A stretch of DNA of 64,000 nt, taken from contig CAZJVS010000020.1 of assembly GCA_964549445.1 (NCBI GenBank), positions 19,054-83,053 of the forward strand, given 5' to 3'. Source of the DNA: SpSt-539 sp964549445 (GTDB taxonomy: Bacteria; Planctomycetota; Phycisphaerae; UBA1845; UTPLA1). A model generated the notes under the pieces. That model saw only the letters and a list, made by a program, of their open reading frames with translations, was not told the DNA's origin and ran no database searches. This document shows, in pieces, positions 41,135-49,011 of this stretch (positions are counted from its first letter, which is position 1; every line of letters starts with the position of its first letter). The position numbers and the translations under genes are program-made.

Positions 41135-42424
41135 ATGCTCGTAGAACTTTACGGCAAGAACTTTGGGTGTTTTCGGGACGAGTTTCGTCTCTCAATGCTC
41201 GCCACCGACTTGGATCCGGATTCGGACCGCGGAATTGTTGAGGCTCACGTTGACGGCGACGAGGAGCCACTCCGATTGTTGCGGGCGGTCGCCGTCTATG
41301 GCGCGAATGGCTCCGGGAAGTCGACCGTTCTTCGATCGGCAAGCGCACTATCTCATTTCATCGCCGCATCTCGGAGTTTCACGTCTGACGAACCGCTTCG
41401 TCCCTACGAGCCGTTCGCACTCGATTCTCAGTCAAACAAGCCAGTGACACTCGGCGTTAAGGCTGTGGTGGACAGCATCGTGTATGACTATTTTGTGGAG
41501 TTCGATCGGATCGGATTCTTACGAGAGGGTCTTACCAAACTTAGCGGCCCGGGTCCGCATGTACTCTTGGATCGCACCCATCAAGCAGCCTCGGGTGCTT
41601 GGGCTGCCGATCCCCAGTTTCAATTGCTCACGAAGAGCTTTCGCCGCAATGCGCTCTTGCTCTCGCTCGCGGATAGCTTAGCACCGGAGTTGGCGAAGGG
41701 GATCGCGGTTGGATTGCAGCGAATGTTGACTTCCCGAGACGCAACCGCCGTGTCGCATTTTTTGACCCAGCGAGCGTCACACGTCGCTAAACGCGCCAGA
41801 GATGATGAACAGTTTGGAAGTTGGCTGAGGACGAGACTGCGGTCAGCGGACATTGGCGTGGAGAGCCTTCGAACCGAGCCAATCCGTGAATCAATAAGAC
41901 CGCGAACTAGTGATGAGGACGTGGAAACCGATGCCGAGGCGCGCGAACAAGCACCAACTTCCTTTCGATTGTCATTGCTGCACGGCAGCAGTCAAGGGCC
42001 CGTTCCGCTACCGTACGCCCGGGAGTCGCTTGGTACGCGAAGACTCGTCGAGTTGTCGCCACTACTGTATGACTTAGCACACAGCTCCAAGCCTCTTGCC
42101 GCATTCGTCGACGAGTTTGATGCGTCAATGCATCCTCTTCTGCTCAAAGACGTCGTGCAGCACCTCAATTGCGAGATTCCGGTCGAGCACGCTCGTGGAC
42201 AGCTTATCTTCGCAACACACGAGACCACATTGTTGGATGACGAAGCGAAGGACGCGGTCTTACGTCGGGATCAGGTCTATTTCACTGAAAAAGACGCGGC
42301 CGGGGCAAGTCGGCTCTATTCGGTGGCCGAGTTTAGGGAAAGAAACAACCTAAACATGCGACGACGCTACTTGCACGGCCGCTATGGTGCACTGCCGTCG
42401 ATCGGCCCAATGCAGGAACACTGA
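41135..42424 (+). CDS. RloA/AbiLi-like AAA (OLD/ABC-type) ATPase
   Basis: 429 residues. Walker A is GANGSGKST (residues 56-64). The signature region, PLPYARESLGTRRLVELSPL, is followed by a Walker B-like FVDEFDASMHP (Asp 326, Glu 327), and the H-loop FATHET (His 362) follows. This is the AAA15/OLD-like ABC ATPase type found in RloA, AbiLi and AriA. The N-terminal MLVELYGKNFGCF is the usual family start. It is followed with no gap by an RloB-like gene. In defence modules such ATPases sense infection and hold or release the effector; the role here is inferred from the pair. Base composition is lower in GC than neighbours, which suggests acquisition by transfer. Confidence 0.88.
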   Translation: MLVELYGKNFGCFRDEFRLSMLATDLDPDSDRGIVEAHVDGDEEPLRLLRAVAVYGANGSGKSTVLRSASALSHFIAASRSFTSDEPLRPYEPFALDSQSNKPVTLGVKAVVDSIVYDYFVEFDRIGFLREGLTKLSGPGPHVLLDRTHQAASGAWAADPQFQLLTKSFRRNALLLSLADSLAPELAKGIAVGLQRMLTSRDATAVSHFLTQRASHVAKRARDDEQFGSWLRTRLRSADIGVESLRTEPIRESIRPRTSDEDVETDAEAREQAPTSFRLSLLHGSSQGPVPLPYARESLGTRRLVELSPLLYDLAHSSKPLAAFVDEFDASMHPLLLKDVVQHLNCEIPVEHARGQLIFATHETTLLDDEAKDAVLRRDQVYFTEKDAAGASRLYSVAEFRERNNLNMRRRYLHGRYGALPSIGPMQEH

Positions 42425-43105
42425 ATGGGCGCCAAGCGGAGTAGGCGATCCAGAAGCGTCAGCGCAGATCGCGACCGATATGGAATATCACGCCCGCGTA
42501 ACGTACGGCCCACGCTCCCCGTCGTCGTTGTCGTTTGCGATGATGCCAGGACCTCGGTCGCCTACTTCACACTGTTGAAGCGCATCGTTAAAGCGCGACT
42601 CACTCTTCGAGTCGAATGCACGCCGTTCGATCGCGCCGCCCCCAAGGATGTCATTGAGCATGCAATTTGGCATCAGCGAGCGCTTCGCGAGCCCGAAGAA
42701 CACGATGAAGGAGATCGCCAGGTCGTGTGGGCGCTCATTGATCTGGAAGCTCGACCCGAGCGTGTACATGCGGCCTACGAAGCGCAGAGGTATGGCTTAG
42801 GAAAGGGGCTTCGTGTGGCTCTGTCGAAACCGTGCTACGAACTCTGGTCGCTTCTTCACCTCGTCGACACAGGCGAGGCGTTCGCTGACTGCGGGGCAGT
42901 GCTTACTCGACTCGAGCACGAATGGAAGAAGGAATTCGCCGAACCTTTGGGCTCAAAAGCGCAAGCGGATTACTCGAAGATCATAGGCTTGCGCGACACA
43001 GCGGTGGCGAATGCTAAATCGCATCGTGAGGCGAACGATCCTTCGTGGACAGAGGTCTATCAAGTACTCGAGAGTATTTCCGACCTAAGTATGTCGCCGC
43101 CCTGA
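42425..43105 (+). CDS. RloB/AbiLii-like protein, probable effector of the pair
   Basis: 226 residues, its ATG directly after the ATPase stop. It opens with a basic leader (MGAKRSRRSRSVSADRDRY) as in RloB, then VVVVVCDDARTSVAYF, where RloB normally has CEGExTEPxYF. Later VVWALIDLEARPERVHAAYE stands where RloB has a DxDE-type segment, and LSKPCYELWSLLHL matches the strongly conserved S(N/K)PCFELWLLLH motif. The fold is therefore RloB/Toprim-like, but the acidic motif is changed: E of CEGE to D and a D to E in the second site. Function is inferred as a nuclease-like toxin; direct activity is not shown. Confidence 0.8.
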   Translation: MGAKRSRRSRSVSADRDRYGISRPRNVRPTLPVVVVVCDDARTSVAYFTLLKRIVKARLTLRVECTPFDRAAPKDVIEHAIWHQRALREPEEHDEGDRQVVWALIDLEARPERVHAAYEAQRYGLGKGLRVALSKPCYELWSLLHLVDTGEAFADCGAVLTRLEHEWKKEFAEPLGSKAQADYSKIIGLRDTAVANAKSHREANDPSWTEVYQVLESISDLSMSPP

Positions 43106-43259
43106 TATATTGCGGCGCCGGGTGCCCAAGACGAATCCTGATTGGGTGCCATGGGCAAACTTGCTTTGCCCGTGCGTCACGCCCCGAACGACAATTGCGA
43201 CCGCCGCCGCCTCGAAGAAACCACCTATACTGTGCGTCGTCTTAACGGGTGTTCATGAA

Positions 43260-43568
43260 GTGCCGGCTGTGTGGATAACGCTGTCAGAAGTCGAATCACT
43301 CGCTCGCGTCAGCGGATTCTCGCCCGGCACGCGCGCCTTCGTCACCATCTGCGTCACCGCCGAATCGGAATCGGAAGCGACCGCCTACGTTCGTGACGCC
43401 CTGCGTCAGGTGGATTTTCACCTGATCAACATCGACGAGATCGAAAGCTGGGAGTCTCGCAGGCAATCCCCAAACGTCCCGCCCGACCTCGAAGAAATGG
43501 TCGCCGAATGCCAGAACACCGCCGCCCCCGTCGTCGGAACCTTCCACTGGTGGCGCAATCAAGGCTAG
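43260..43568 (+). CDS. Small hypothetical protein downstream of the RloAB-like pair
   Basis: 102 residues from a GTG at 43260; the frame is open further upstream but that part has no start signal. It reads VPAVWITLSEVESLARVSGF, then GTRAFVTICVTAESESEATA and ends GTFHWWRNQG. It is acidic, probably cytosolic. I recognise no family. It starts 155 bases after the RloB-like stop on the same strand, and codon use looks more like the chromosome than like the pair. Confidence 0.55.
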   Translation: MPAVWITLSEVESLARVSGFSPGTRAFVTICVTAESESEATAYVRDALRQVDFHLINIDEIESWESRRQSPNVPPDLEEMVAECQNTAAPVVGTFHWWRNQG

Positions 43569-44521
43569 CCTCGCCGAGTCGCCTTCGGCCCGCTTCCCTT
43601 CTCCCTCTCACAACGCTGTGGAACACCGGGCGCGTCTATACGGTGAACATCGCGGCGGATCCCGGCGCGCCGGGACCCCGCACCGAACGCTTATCCACGC
43701 CGCGCGGCGACGGTCGACTCGCGGCAGGCGACCGGACCCTGAGCCTGTCGAAGGAGTCGAAGGGCGCGGCCACGGAGAGCTTGCGCGCTCAGCCCTTGAC
43801 CCGACGGGCGGCGAAGCCGCGCGCGAACGCACGGCGTTCCCGGCGAGTCACAGGGCCGAAACAACGCGGGCGAGTTTTCAATGCCGACTGAGATTCGTCC
43901 CATCAAATCCCGTCTAATCCCGTCAAAAAAAGAGGGGACAGCGCCGATAGCCCGCGCCGGCCCTTTCGCTCGAACTCCGCGCCCCGATTCGGCCCCCAGA
44001 CCGCCTCGCTCATCCCCTCCGTGCCTTGGTGCCTTCGTGCCTTTCGGACCAAAAACCCCAATGAATTCGCGAATTCTCACCATTCTAACAATCTTGCATC
44101 GCCGCCCCGCTTCCCGCTCAGCGTATGGCTTACGGCTTATGGCTTATGGCTTGTGGCTTCTCACGGCTCTGCCAAGTAACGCCAAATAACGCCGTCAAAA
44201 TCATTCGCCCCGCCCCCCGCCAACCCACCCGCCCGTCAAATTCTCACCGTTCCAACTTTCTCATCCTCTCACGCCCCAAGACCCAGGACCTAAAACGAGG
44301 CCCCAGGACTCAGCCCCCCGACCCCCGCATTCCCCCGCCAAATCGAAATTCTCACCATTACAACTTTCTCGATGCCCCCTGCGGCCCTCATTCCTCCCGC
44401 CCGGCAGGGCGCGCGATTGTTGCCGGGCGAGTTCACTCCCTCGATAGCGTTCCAACGCCCGAGGCCCCGCGCCACTCACCCAACTCCGCCCCTGCCGATA
44501 TACTGCACGAAGAGACCACAC
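43569..44521. other. Repeat-rich non-coding region, about 950 bases
   Basis: No gene is supported. Visible are: a motif CCTGAGCCTGTCGAAGG (43738-43754), resembling a dispersed repeat seen in many genomes; a run CAAAAAAAGAGGGGACAGCGC near 43923; a short tandem GGCTTAYGGCTTATGG at about 44126-44160; and three imperfect copies of AATTCTCACCATTNNAAC at about 44072, 44240 and 44353. The three copies are spaced about 168 and 113 bases apart. Short open frames here have no start signals and look like chance. Confidence 0.65.
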
Positions 44522-45625
44522 ATGATCCTCCTCCAGGTCCTCCGTGCCTTCTTCGTCCTCGCCGTCGTCGCCGTCGGCTGGTCGCTCGTCGAGCCCGGCA
44601 ACATCCTCCCCGAGCAGCGCGTCTTCCTGCTCATCGGTGCCCTCGTCCTCGCCGCCGGCATCATCGCCATCGACATCCTCCAGCCCCGCAAGTCTCTCAA
44701 GGCCCTCGGCGGCCTCTTCTTCGGCCTCATTGTCGGCCTGGTCGTCAGCTACGGCCTCTCACTCGTCCTCAGCTATCTCCAGTCCGTCTATCTCCCCGCG
44801 ATGGACCCCACGCTCTACGAGACCATCCGCATCCTCCTCGGCGTCATCACCTGTTACCTCTGCGTCAGCTTCATCCTCCAGACCAAGGACGACATCCGCT
44901 TCGTCATTCCCTATGTCGAGTTCTCAAAACAACTTAAGGGCCAGCACCCCCTCATCCTCGACACCAGCGTCATCATTGACGGCCGCATCGCCGACATCGC
45001 CGACGCCGGCTTCATCGATCAAAAAGTCGTCGTCCCGCGCTTCGTCCTCCACGAGCTTCATGCCGTCGCCGACAGCTCCGACCGCATGAAGCGCAGCCGC
45101 GGCCGTCGCGGCCTCGACATACTCAAGCGGCTCCAGTCCTCCGACCGCATGGACATCGACATCCTCGACGACGCCGACTCCGGCCCCGAGTCCAACGACC
45201 CGGTCGACACCAAGCTGCTGAACCTCGGCAAGCTTTTGAACGGCCGGGTAGTTACGAACGACTACAACCTCAATAAAGTCGCCCAGCTCCGCGGCGTCGA
45301 GGTCGTGAACATCAACGACCTCGCCAAGGCCCTGCGGCCAGTCTTCCTCCCGGGCGAAGGCATGCAGGTCAAGATCATCCGCGCCGGCGAAGAGCCCGGA
45401 CAAGGGGTCGGCTACCTCGAAGATGGCACCATGGTAGTCGTCGACGGCGGCCGCAACGCCATCGGGGAAACCCTCGAGGTCAGCGTGACGAGCGTGCTGC
45501 AGACCAGCGCGGGTCGAATGATCTTCGGAAGGGTCGAGGGGGCAGCAGGGGGCGAACGTCGTCGAATGGAATCCGCCGGGCGCGAGTCGGCTCGACCGCG
45601 CCACACAAATCAGCCCGGCGTGTGA
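44522..45625 (+). CDS. PIN/TRAM-domain membrane protein (YacL-like)
   Basis: 367 residues from ATG 44522. The first about 120 residues form four hydrophobic spans (LRAFFVLAVVAVGWSLVEPG, then LLIGALVLAAGIIAI and others). A PIN nuclease-like domain follows at about 140-260 (PLILDTSVIIDGRIADIADAG, with DLAKALRP near the end; the acidic residues D/E/D are kept in ILDTS, ELHAVAD and VTNDYN). A C-terminal TRAM domain ends the protein (GEGMQVKIIRAGEEPGQGVG). YacL relatives are often annotated as RNA-binding or ribonuclease-like. It follows the repeat-rich gap and lies upstream of the OmpA gene. Confidence 0.9.
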   Translation: MILLQVLRAFFVLAVVAVGWSLVEPGNILPEQRVFLLIGALVLAAGIIAIDILQPRKSLKALGGLFFGLIVGLVVSYGLSLVLSYLQSVYLPAMDPTLYETIRILLGVITCYLCVSFILQTKDDIRFVIPYVEFSKQLKGQHPLILDTSVIIDGRIADIADAGFIDQKVVVPRFVLHELHAVADSSDRMKRSRGRRGLDILKRLQSSDRMDIDILDDADSGPESNDPVDTKLLNLGKLLNGRVVTNDYNLNKVAQLRGVEVVNINDLAKALRPVFLPGEGMQVKIIRAGEEPGQGVGYLEDGTMVVVDGGRNAIGETLEVSVTSVLQTSAGRMIFGRVEGAAGGERRRMESAGRESARPRHTNQPGV

Positions 45626-45759
45626 AACGCGCAACGAAATCAGGCGTAGAAATGCTTGCGGGCCGCTACCGACGGCCCCATAATTCGCGCACGGCGCGCG
45701 GTCCACTGGCGTGATTCGCTCTTTCCACGGGGAACCGTACGTACGCAAGGAGGATGTAC

Positions 45760-46617
45760 ATGGTTAAGGCAACATTTAGCGGCGTTGTGATTTTGTCGGC
45801 GATCTTGCTGACCCAGGGCGCAGGCTGCGTCTCGCGCGACGAGTACCTGCGCACGAAGTTCGGAGCCGACAACTCGACGGCCCGCGCGTCGGGCCTCGAG
45901 GGCGAGCTGGCCGACGAACGCGCCCGCGTGAAGGAATTGCGAAACCAAGTCGAGGCATTGCAGCGCGAGAAGGAAACGCTGAACGCCCTGGCCGACAACC
46001 TGAAGGCCGAGAATGCCCGGCTGGCGTCCACCAACCGCGACCTGCTCGCCAAGATGGACGACATGCTGAAAAAGGGCCTGCCCAAGTCGATCGACGTCGT
46101 CGAGGTCAAGCTTCCGCCGGAGCTCGATCGCGCCCTGCAGGAGTTCGCGGCCAAGTATCCGCAGGCCGTCGAGTATGACTCCAAGCGCGGCCTCGTGCGC
46201 TGGAAGAGCGACCTGACCTTCGGCCTCGGCAGCGACGTGGTTCGCGACGACGCCAAGGCGGCCCTCGCCGAGTTCGCGAAGATTCTCAGCTCGTCGGCCG
46301 CCAGCGGCTTCGAAGTCGTCATCGCCGGCCACACCGACAACGTGCCGATCCGCGCCTCGGCCGCCAAGTTCCCGACGAACTGGCACCTCTCATGCTTCCG
46401 CGCGATCGCCGTCATGTACGCGTTGCACGACTACGGCGTCGACTTCAATCGCATCGGCTGCATGGGCTACGGCGAGTTCCGCCCGCGCGAGCCGAATCCG
46501 GCCAAGGGCGGCAACGAGCGCAATCGCCGCGTCGAGATCTTCCTCGTCTCGGCGAAGTCGGGCGTCCCCGGCGCAATCGCCAGCGACACGCCGGCGGCAA
46601 TGAAGATGCCGGGGTAG
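45760..46617 (+). CDS. OmpA-family peptidoglycan-associated lipoprotein with coiled coil
   Basis: 285 residues from ATG 45760, chosen over the ATG two codons earlier because AAGGAGG at 45747-45753 is 6 bases away. Signal peptide and lipobox (ILLTQGAGC). Residues about 38-100 form a coiled coil (ELADERARVKELRNQVEALQ, then NLKAENARLAS). The OmpA peptidoglycan-binding domain covers about 155-275 (LTFGLGSDVV, VIAGHTDNVPI and YGEFRPREPNP, then NRRVEIFLV). It links the outer membrane to peptidoglycan. It ends before a clear terminator. Confidence 0.92.
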   Translation: MVKATFSGVVILSAILLTQGAGCVSRDEYLRTKFGADNSTARASGLEGELADERARVKELRNQVEALQREKETLNALADNLKAENARLASTNRDLLAKMDDMLKKGLPKSIDVVEVKLPPELDRALQEFAAKYPQAVEYDSKRGLVRWKSDLTFGLGSDVVRDDAKAALAEFAKILSSSAASGFEVVIAGHTDNVPIRASAAKFPTNWHLSCFRAIAVMYALHDYGVDFNRIGCMGYGEFRPREPNPAKGGNERNRRVEIFLVSAKSGVPGAIASDTPAAMKMPG

Positions 46618-46648
46618 CAGCCGCTCCGGCGTCGCGAAGAAAAACAAA

Positions 46649-46684
46649 ACGGGAGTCGCGCGGATGCACGACTTCCGTTTTTTT
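46649..46684 (+). terminator. Rho-independent terminator of the OmpA gene
   Basis: The stem ACGGGAGTCG pairs with CGACTTCCGT (one G-U), the loop is about 10 bases, and TTTTTTT follows. It lies 32 bases after the OmpA stop. Between it and the convergent gene is a short AT-rich stretch (TTAAATATCTTAATATAAT) with no further feature. Confidence 0.88.
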
Positions 46685-46740
46685 GGCGTTCGATATACGT
46701 CACTGAGGGGTTTAAATATCTTAATATAATCCGCCGACCG

Positions 46741-47976
46741 TTAGTGATTCTCGCGCGGAGCCGGGGAACTGATTCCGACTTCGTCCGCGGTTTCGGTGGC
46801 TTGCGATTCAGAGGCGGTGGGTCGGCGGAGGCCGAGCCACGGGACGACGATTCCGGGCAGCGACCACAGGAGTTGGAGTATTCGGATTCCGAGGCAGACT
46901 GCGATGACCTGGCTGTTGGTGCCCCAGCCGCCGGTGGCGAGGACGCGGAGAAAGACGGTTTCGAGGAGTCCAAAGCCCTGGAAGCTGATGGGAACCGCGG
47001 CGAGGAGATAGCCAACGGTAAGGGAGAGCATGCAGGCGAGATAGAACTCTCCCATGCCGCGCAGGGCGAGCGTCGAGGCGCGGGGCATGCCGACGGCTCG
47101 AGCGAAGTACATGACGCCGAGGGCAAGGCAGGCGTGACTGACGGCGGTGACGATGAGGGCGACGGCGGTTTGGCGCGGGTGGTAGCGGAAGTTGAAGGCG
47201 GTCTGGTCGACGCGCTTCAGGCGGTCGGCCATGGGGAGACGATTGAGCAGGGCTTCGTAGCCGATCCACCGTCGAAAGCGGCGTGAGAAGAAAATTGCCG
47301 CGCCAACGAAGAGGGCGAGCATCATCAGGCCGACGATCTTGCCGAGCGTGCCGAGAGCGGCGGTTCGCCACGAGAGCAGGATGCAGACGGACGCGAGCAG
47401 AACGAAGCTGATGAGACCGATGGCGCGGTCCAGGAAAACGATGGTGACGCCTTCGGTGCGCTTGTGGGCGTGGCGGGCGATATGGAAGGCCTTGTAGATG
47501 TCGCCGCCGGTGGTTCCGGGAAGCGCAAAGTTGAAGAAGTTGCCGGCGAAGGTGAGGAGGATGGCCTCGGTGAGCGACATCTCGATGTGCTGCATGGCGA
47601 GGAGGTAGCGCAGCCGCCAGCCGACGAGAAACGTCGTAGGTCCCATGGCGAGGAGTGCGAGAATCGCGTAGGTGACGTTCATCCGGCGGACGATGGATCG
47701 CAGGCCGTGCTCGATGGGGCGCTTGTTGAGCGGCGCGGTCTGGGCTGCTGTCGCGAGCTCGGATTGGGCGGCGGAAAAGTGGCGATTTGTTGCGTGGTCT
47801 TCGAGCTGGAGCGGATCGGCGTTTGCGGGGCCGAGAATGCGGTACGAGCGCATCGGGTCGGCTGCGAGCGTGGCCTGATCGTACCAGGCGACCTTCGTAT
47901 AGAGATAGAAGACGGCGGCGACCGTGACGGTCAGCCGGACGATGCGGGACAGCCATTTCCGAGCGTGGGGCGTCAT
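46741..47976 (-). CDS. Lysylphosphatidylglycerol synthase TM-region-like (UPF0104) membrane protein
   Basis: 411 residues. An N-terminal span (IVRLTVTVAAVFYLYTKVAW) and about seven more hydrophobic helices run through the protein. It shows the family motifs WRLRYLLAMQHIEMSLTEA, FAGNFFNFALPGTTGGDIYK (the FxNxxxPGxxGGD core), RAIGLISFVLLAS and, in the last third, AVPISFQGFGLLETVF. These transmembrane halves without the catalytic MprF part are widespread and are thought to move lipids or glycolipids. Direction is opposite to the OmpA gene, and it is divergent from the histone-deacetylase gene. Substrate unknown. Confidence 0.9.
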   Translation of the reverse strand: MTPHARKWLSRIVRLTVTVAAVFYLYTKVAWYDQATLAADPMRSYRILGPANADPLQLEDHATNRHFSAAQSELATAAQTAPLNKRPIEHGLRSIVRRMNVTYAILALLAMGPTTFLVGWRLRYLLAMQHIEMSLTEAILLTFAGNFFNFALPGTTGGDIYKAFHIARHAHKRTEGVTIVFLDRAIGLISFVLLASVCILLSWRTAALGTLGKIVGLMMLALFVGAAIFFSRRFRRWIGYEALLNRLPMADRLKRVDQTAFNFRYHPRQTAVALIVTAVSHACLALGVMYFARAVGMPRASTLALRGMGEFYLACMLSLTVGYLLAAVPISFQGFGLLETVFLRVLATGGWGTNSQVIAVCLGIRILQLLWSLPGIVVPWLGLRRPTASESQATETADEVGISSPAPRENH

Positions 47977-48044
47977 TCAAAAAAGGATTGCGGAGTCTAC
48001 CGGCTCGCCGCGCGACACACAATCGCGGGCAGTAGAATATCGGC

Positions 48045-48995
48045 ATGGCGCGTACCGGATGGTGCTACGATTCGCGGTTTCTGTTGCACAAGACCGGGCC
48101 GGGGCACCCGGAACGGCCGGAACGGCTGCGGGCGATCAACCGTGCGCTGGACGACGCGGGGCTGCTGAAGCGGGTGACGCCACTGGCGTTCGGCGCGGCG
48201 GAGTTGGGCGCGATCGAGGCAGTCCATTCGCCGGCGTACGTCGAGCGTGTGCGGCGGGCGTGCGCGAACGGTGATGCGATCATCGACTCGGCGGATTGCC
48301 CGATCTGTGCGGACAGCTACGACGCGGCACGGCTGGCGGCCGGAGCGGTGATGGCGGCGTGCGACGCGGTGATGCGCGACGAGGTCGATAACGCATTCTG
48401 CATGGTCCGCCCACCGGGGCATCATGCGGAGCGCGAGACGGCGATGGGGTTCTGCCTGTTCAACAATGTGGCGATCGCGGCGCGGCACTTGCAACGGCAG
48501 TGGAAGGTCGGGCGGGTGCTGATCCTGGACTGGGACGTGCACCACGGCAACGGGACACAGCACGCGTTTGTCGATGACCCGACGGTGTTCTACTGCAGCA
48601 TGCACGAGCATCCATCGTTTCGATATCCCGGAACGGGGCATGACTCGGAAAAGGGTTACGCGGCGGGGGCGGGTTACACGCTGAACATCCCGATGCTGCC
48701 GGGGGCGTCTGATGACGACTACCGTAAAGCATTCACCGAGACGTTTCTGCCGGCGGCGCGGGCGTTCCGGCCGGAGTTTGTCGTTGTGTCGGCCGGATTT
48801 GATGCACACGAAGCCGACCCGCTGGCAAGCATCGAGCTGACGGATGCGGGATTTGATTTTCTAACCAAGGGGATCCTCGAACTGGCGGCCGAATGTTGCG
48901 GCGGACGGCTCGTAAGTTCGTTGGAAGGGGGCTACGACCTCGACGCTTTGGGGCGATGCGCCGCAAAGCATGTTGGTCATCTGCTGAATTCGTGA
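48045..48995 (+). CDS. Histone deacetylase-family (acetoin utilization/class II) hydrolase
   Basis: 316 residues. The family landmarks are GPGHPERPERLRAI, then RPPGHHAERETAMGFCLFNN (active-site His pair), VLILDWDVHHGNGTQ (zinc Asp and His) and, near the end, FVVVSAGFDAHEADPLAS with the second zinc Asp, and SLEGGYDLDALG (the catalytic Tyr). All catalytic residues are present. Bacterial members remove acetyl groups from acetylated amines such as polyamines or from proteins; the substrate here is unknown. It is cytosolic, and convergent with the CcsBA gene. Confidence 0.95.
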   Translation: MARTGWCYDSRFLLHKTGPGHPERPERLRAINRALDDAGLLKRVTPLAFGAAELGAIEAVHSPAYVERVRRACANGDAIIDSADCPICADSYDAARLAAGAVMAACDAVMRDEVDNAFCMVRPPGHHAERETAMGFCLFNNVAIAARHLQRQWKVGRVLILDWDVHHGNGTQHAFVDDPTVFYCSMHEHPSFRYPGTGHDSEKGYAAGAGYTLNIPMLPGASDDDYRKAFTETFLPAARAFRPEFVVVSAGFDAHEADPLASIELTDAGFDFLTKGILELAAECCGGRLVSSLEGGYDLDALGRCAAKHVGHLLNS

Positions 48996-49011
48996 GATCG
49001 CGATTGCGCGG

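Noticed and set aside
43608..44083. Several short frames in the repeat-rich gap
   Set aside because: None has a ribosome site, signal or protein-like sequence, and they change with the repeats.
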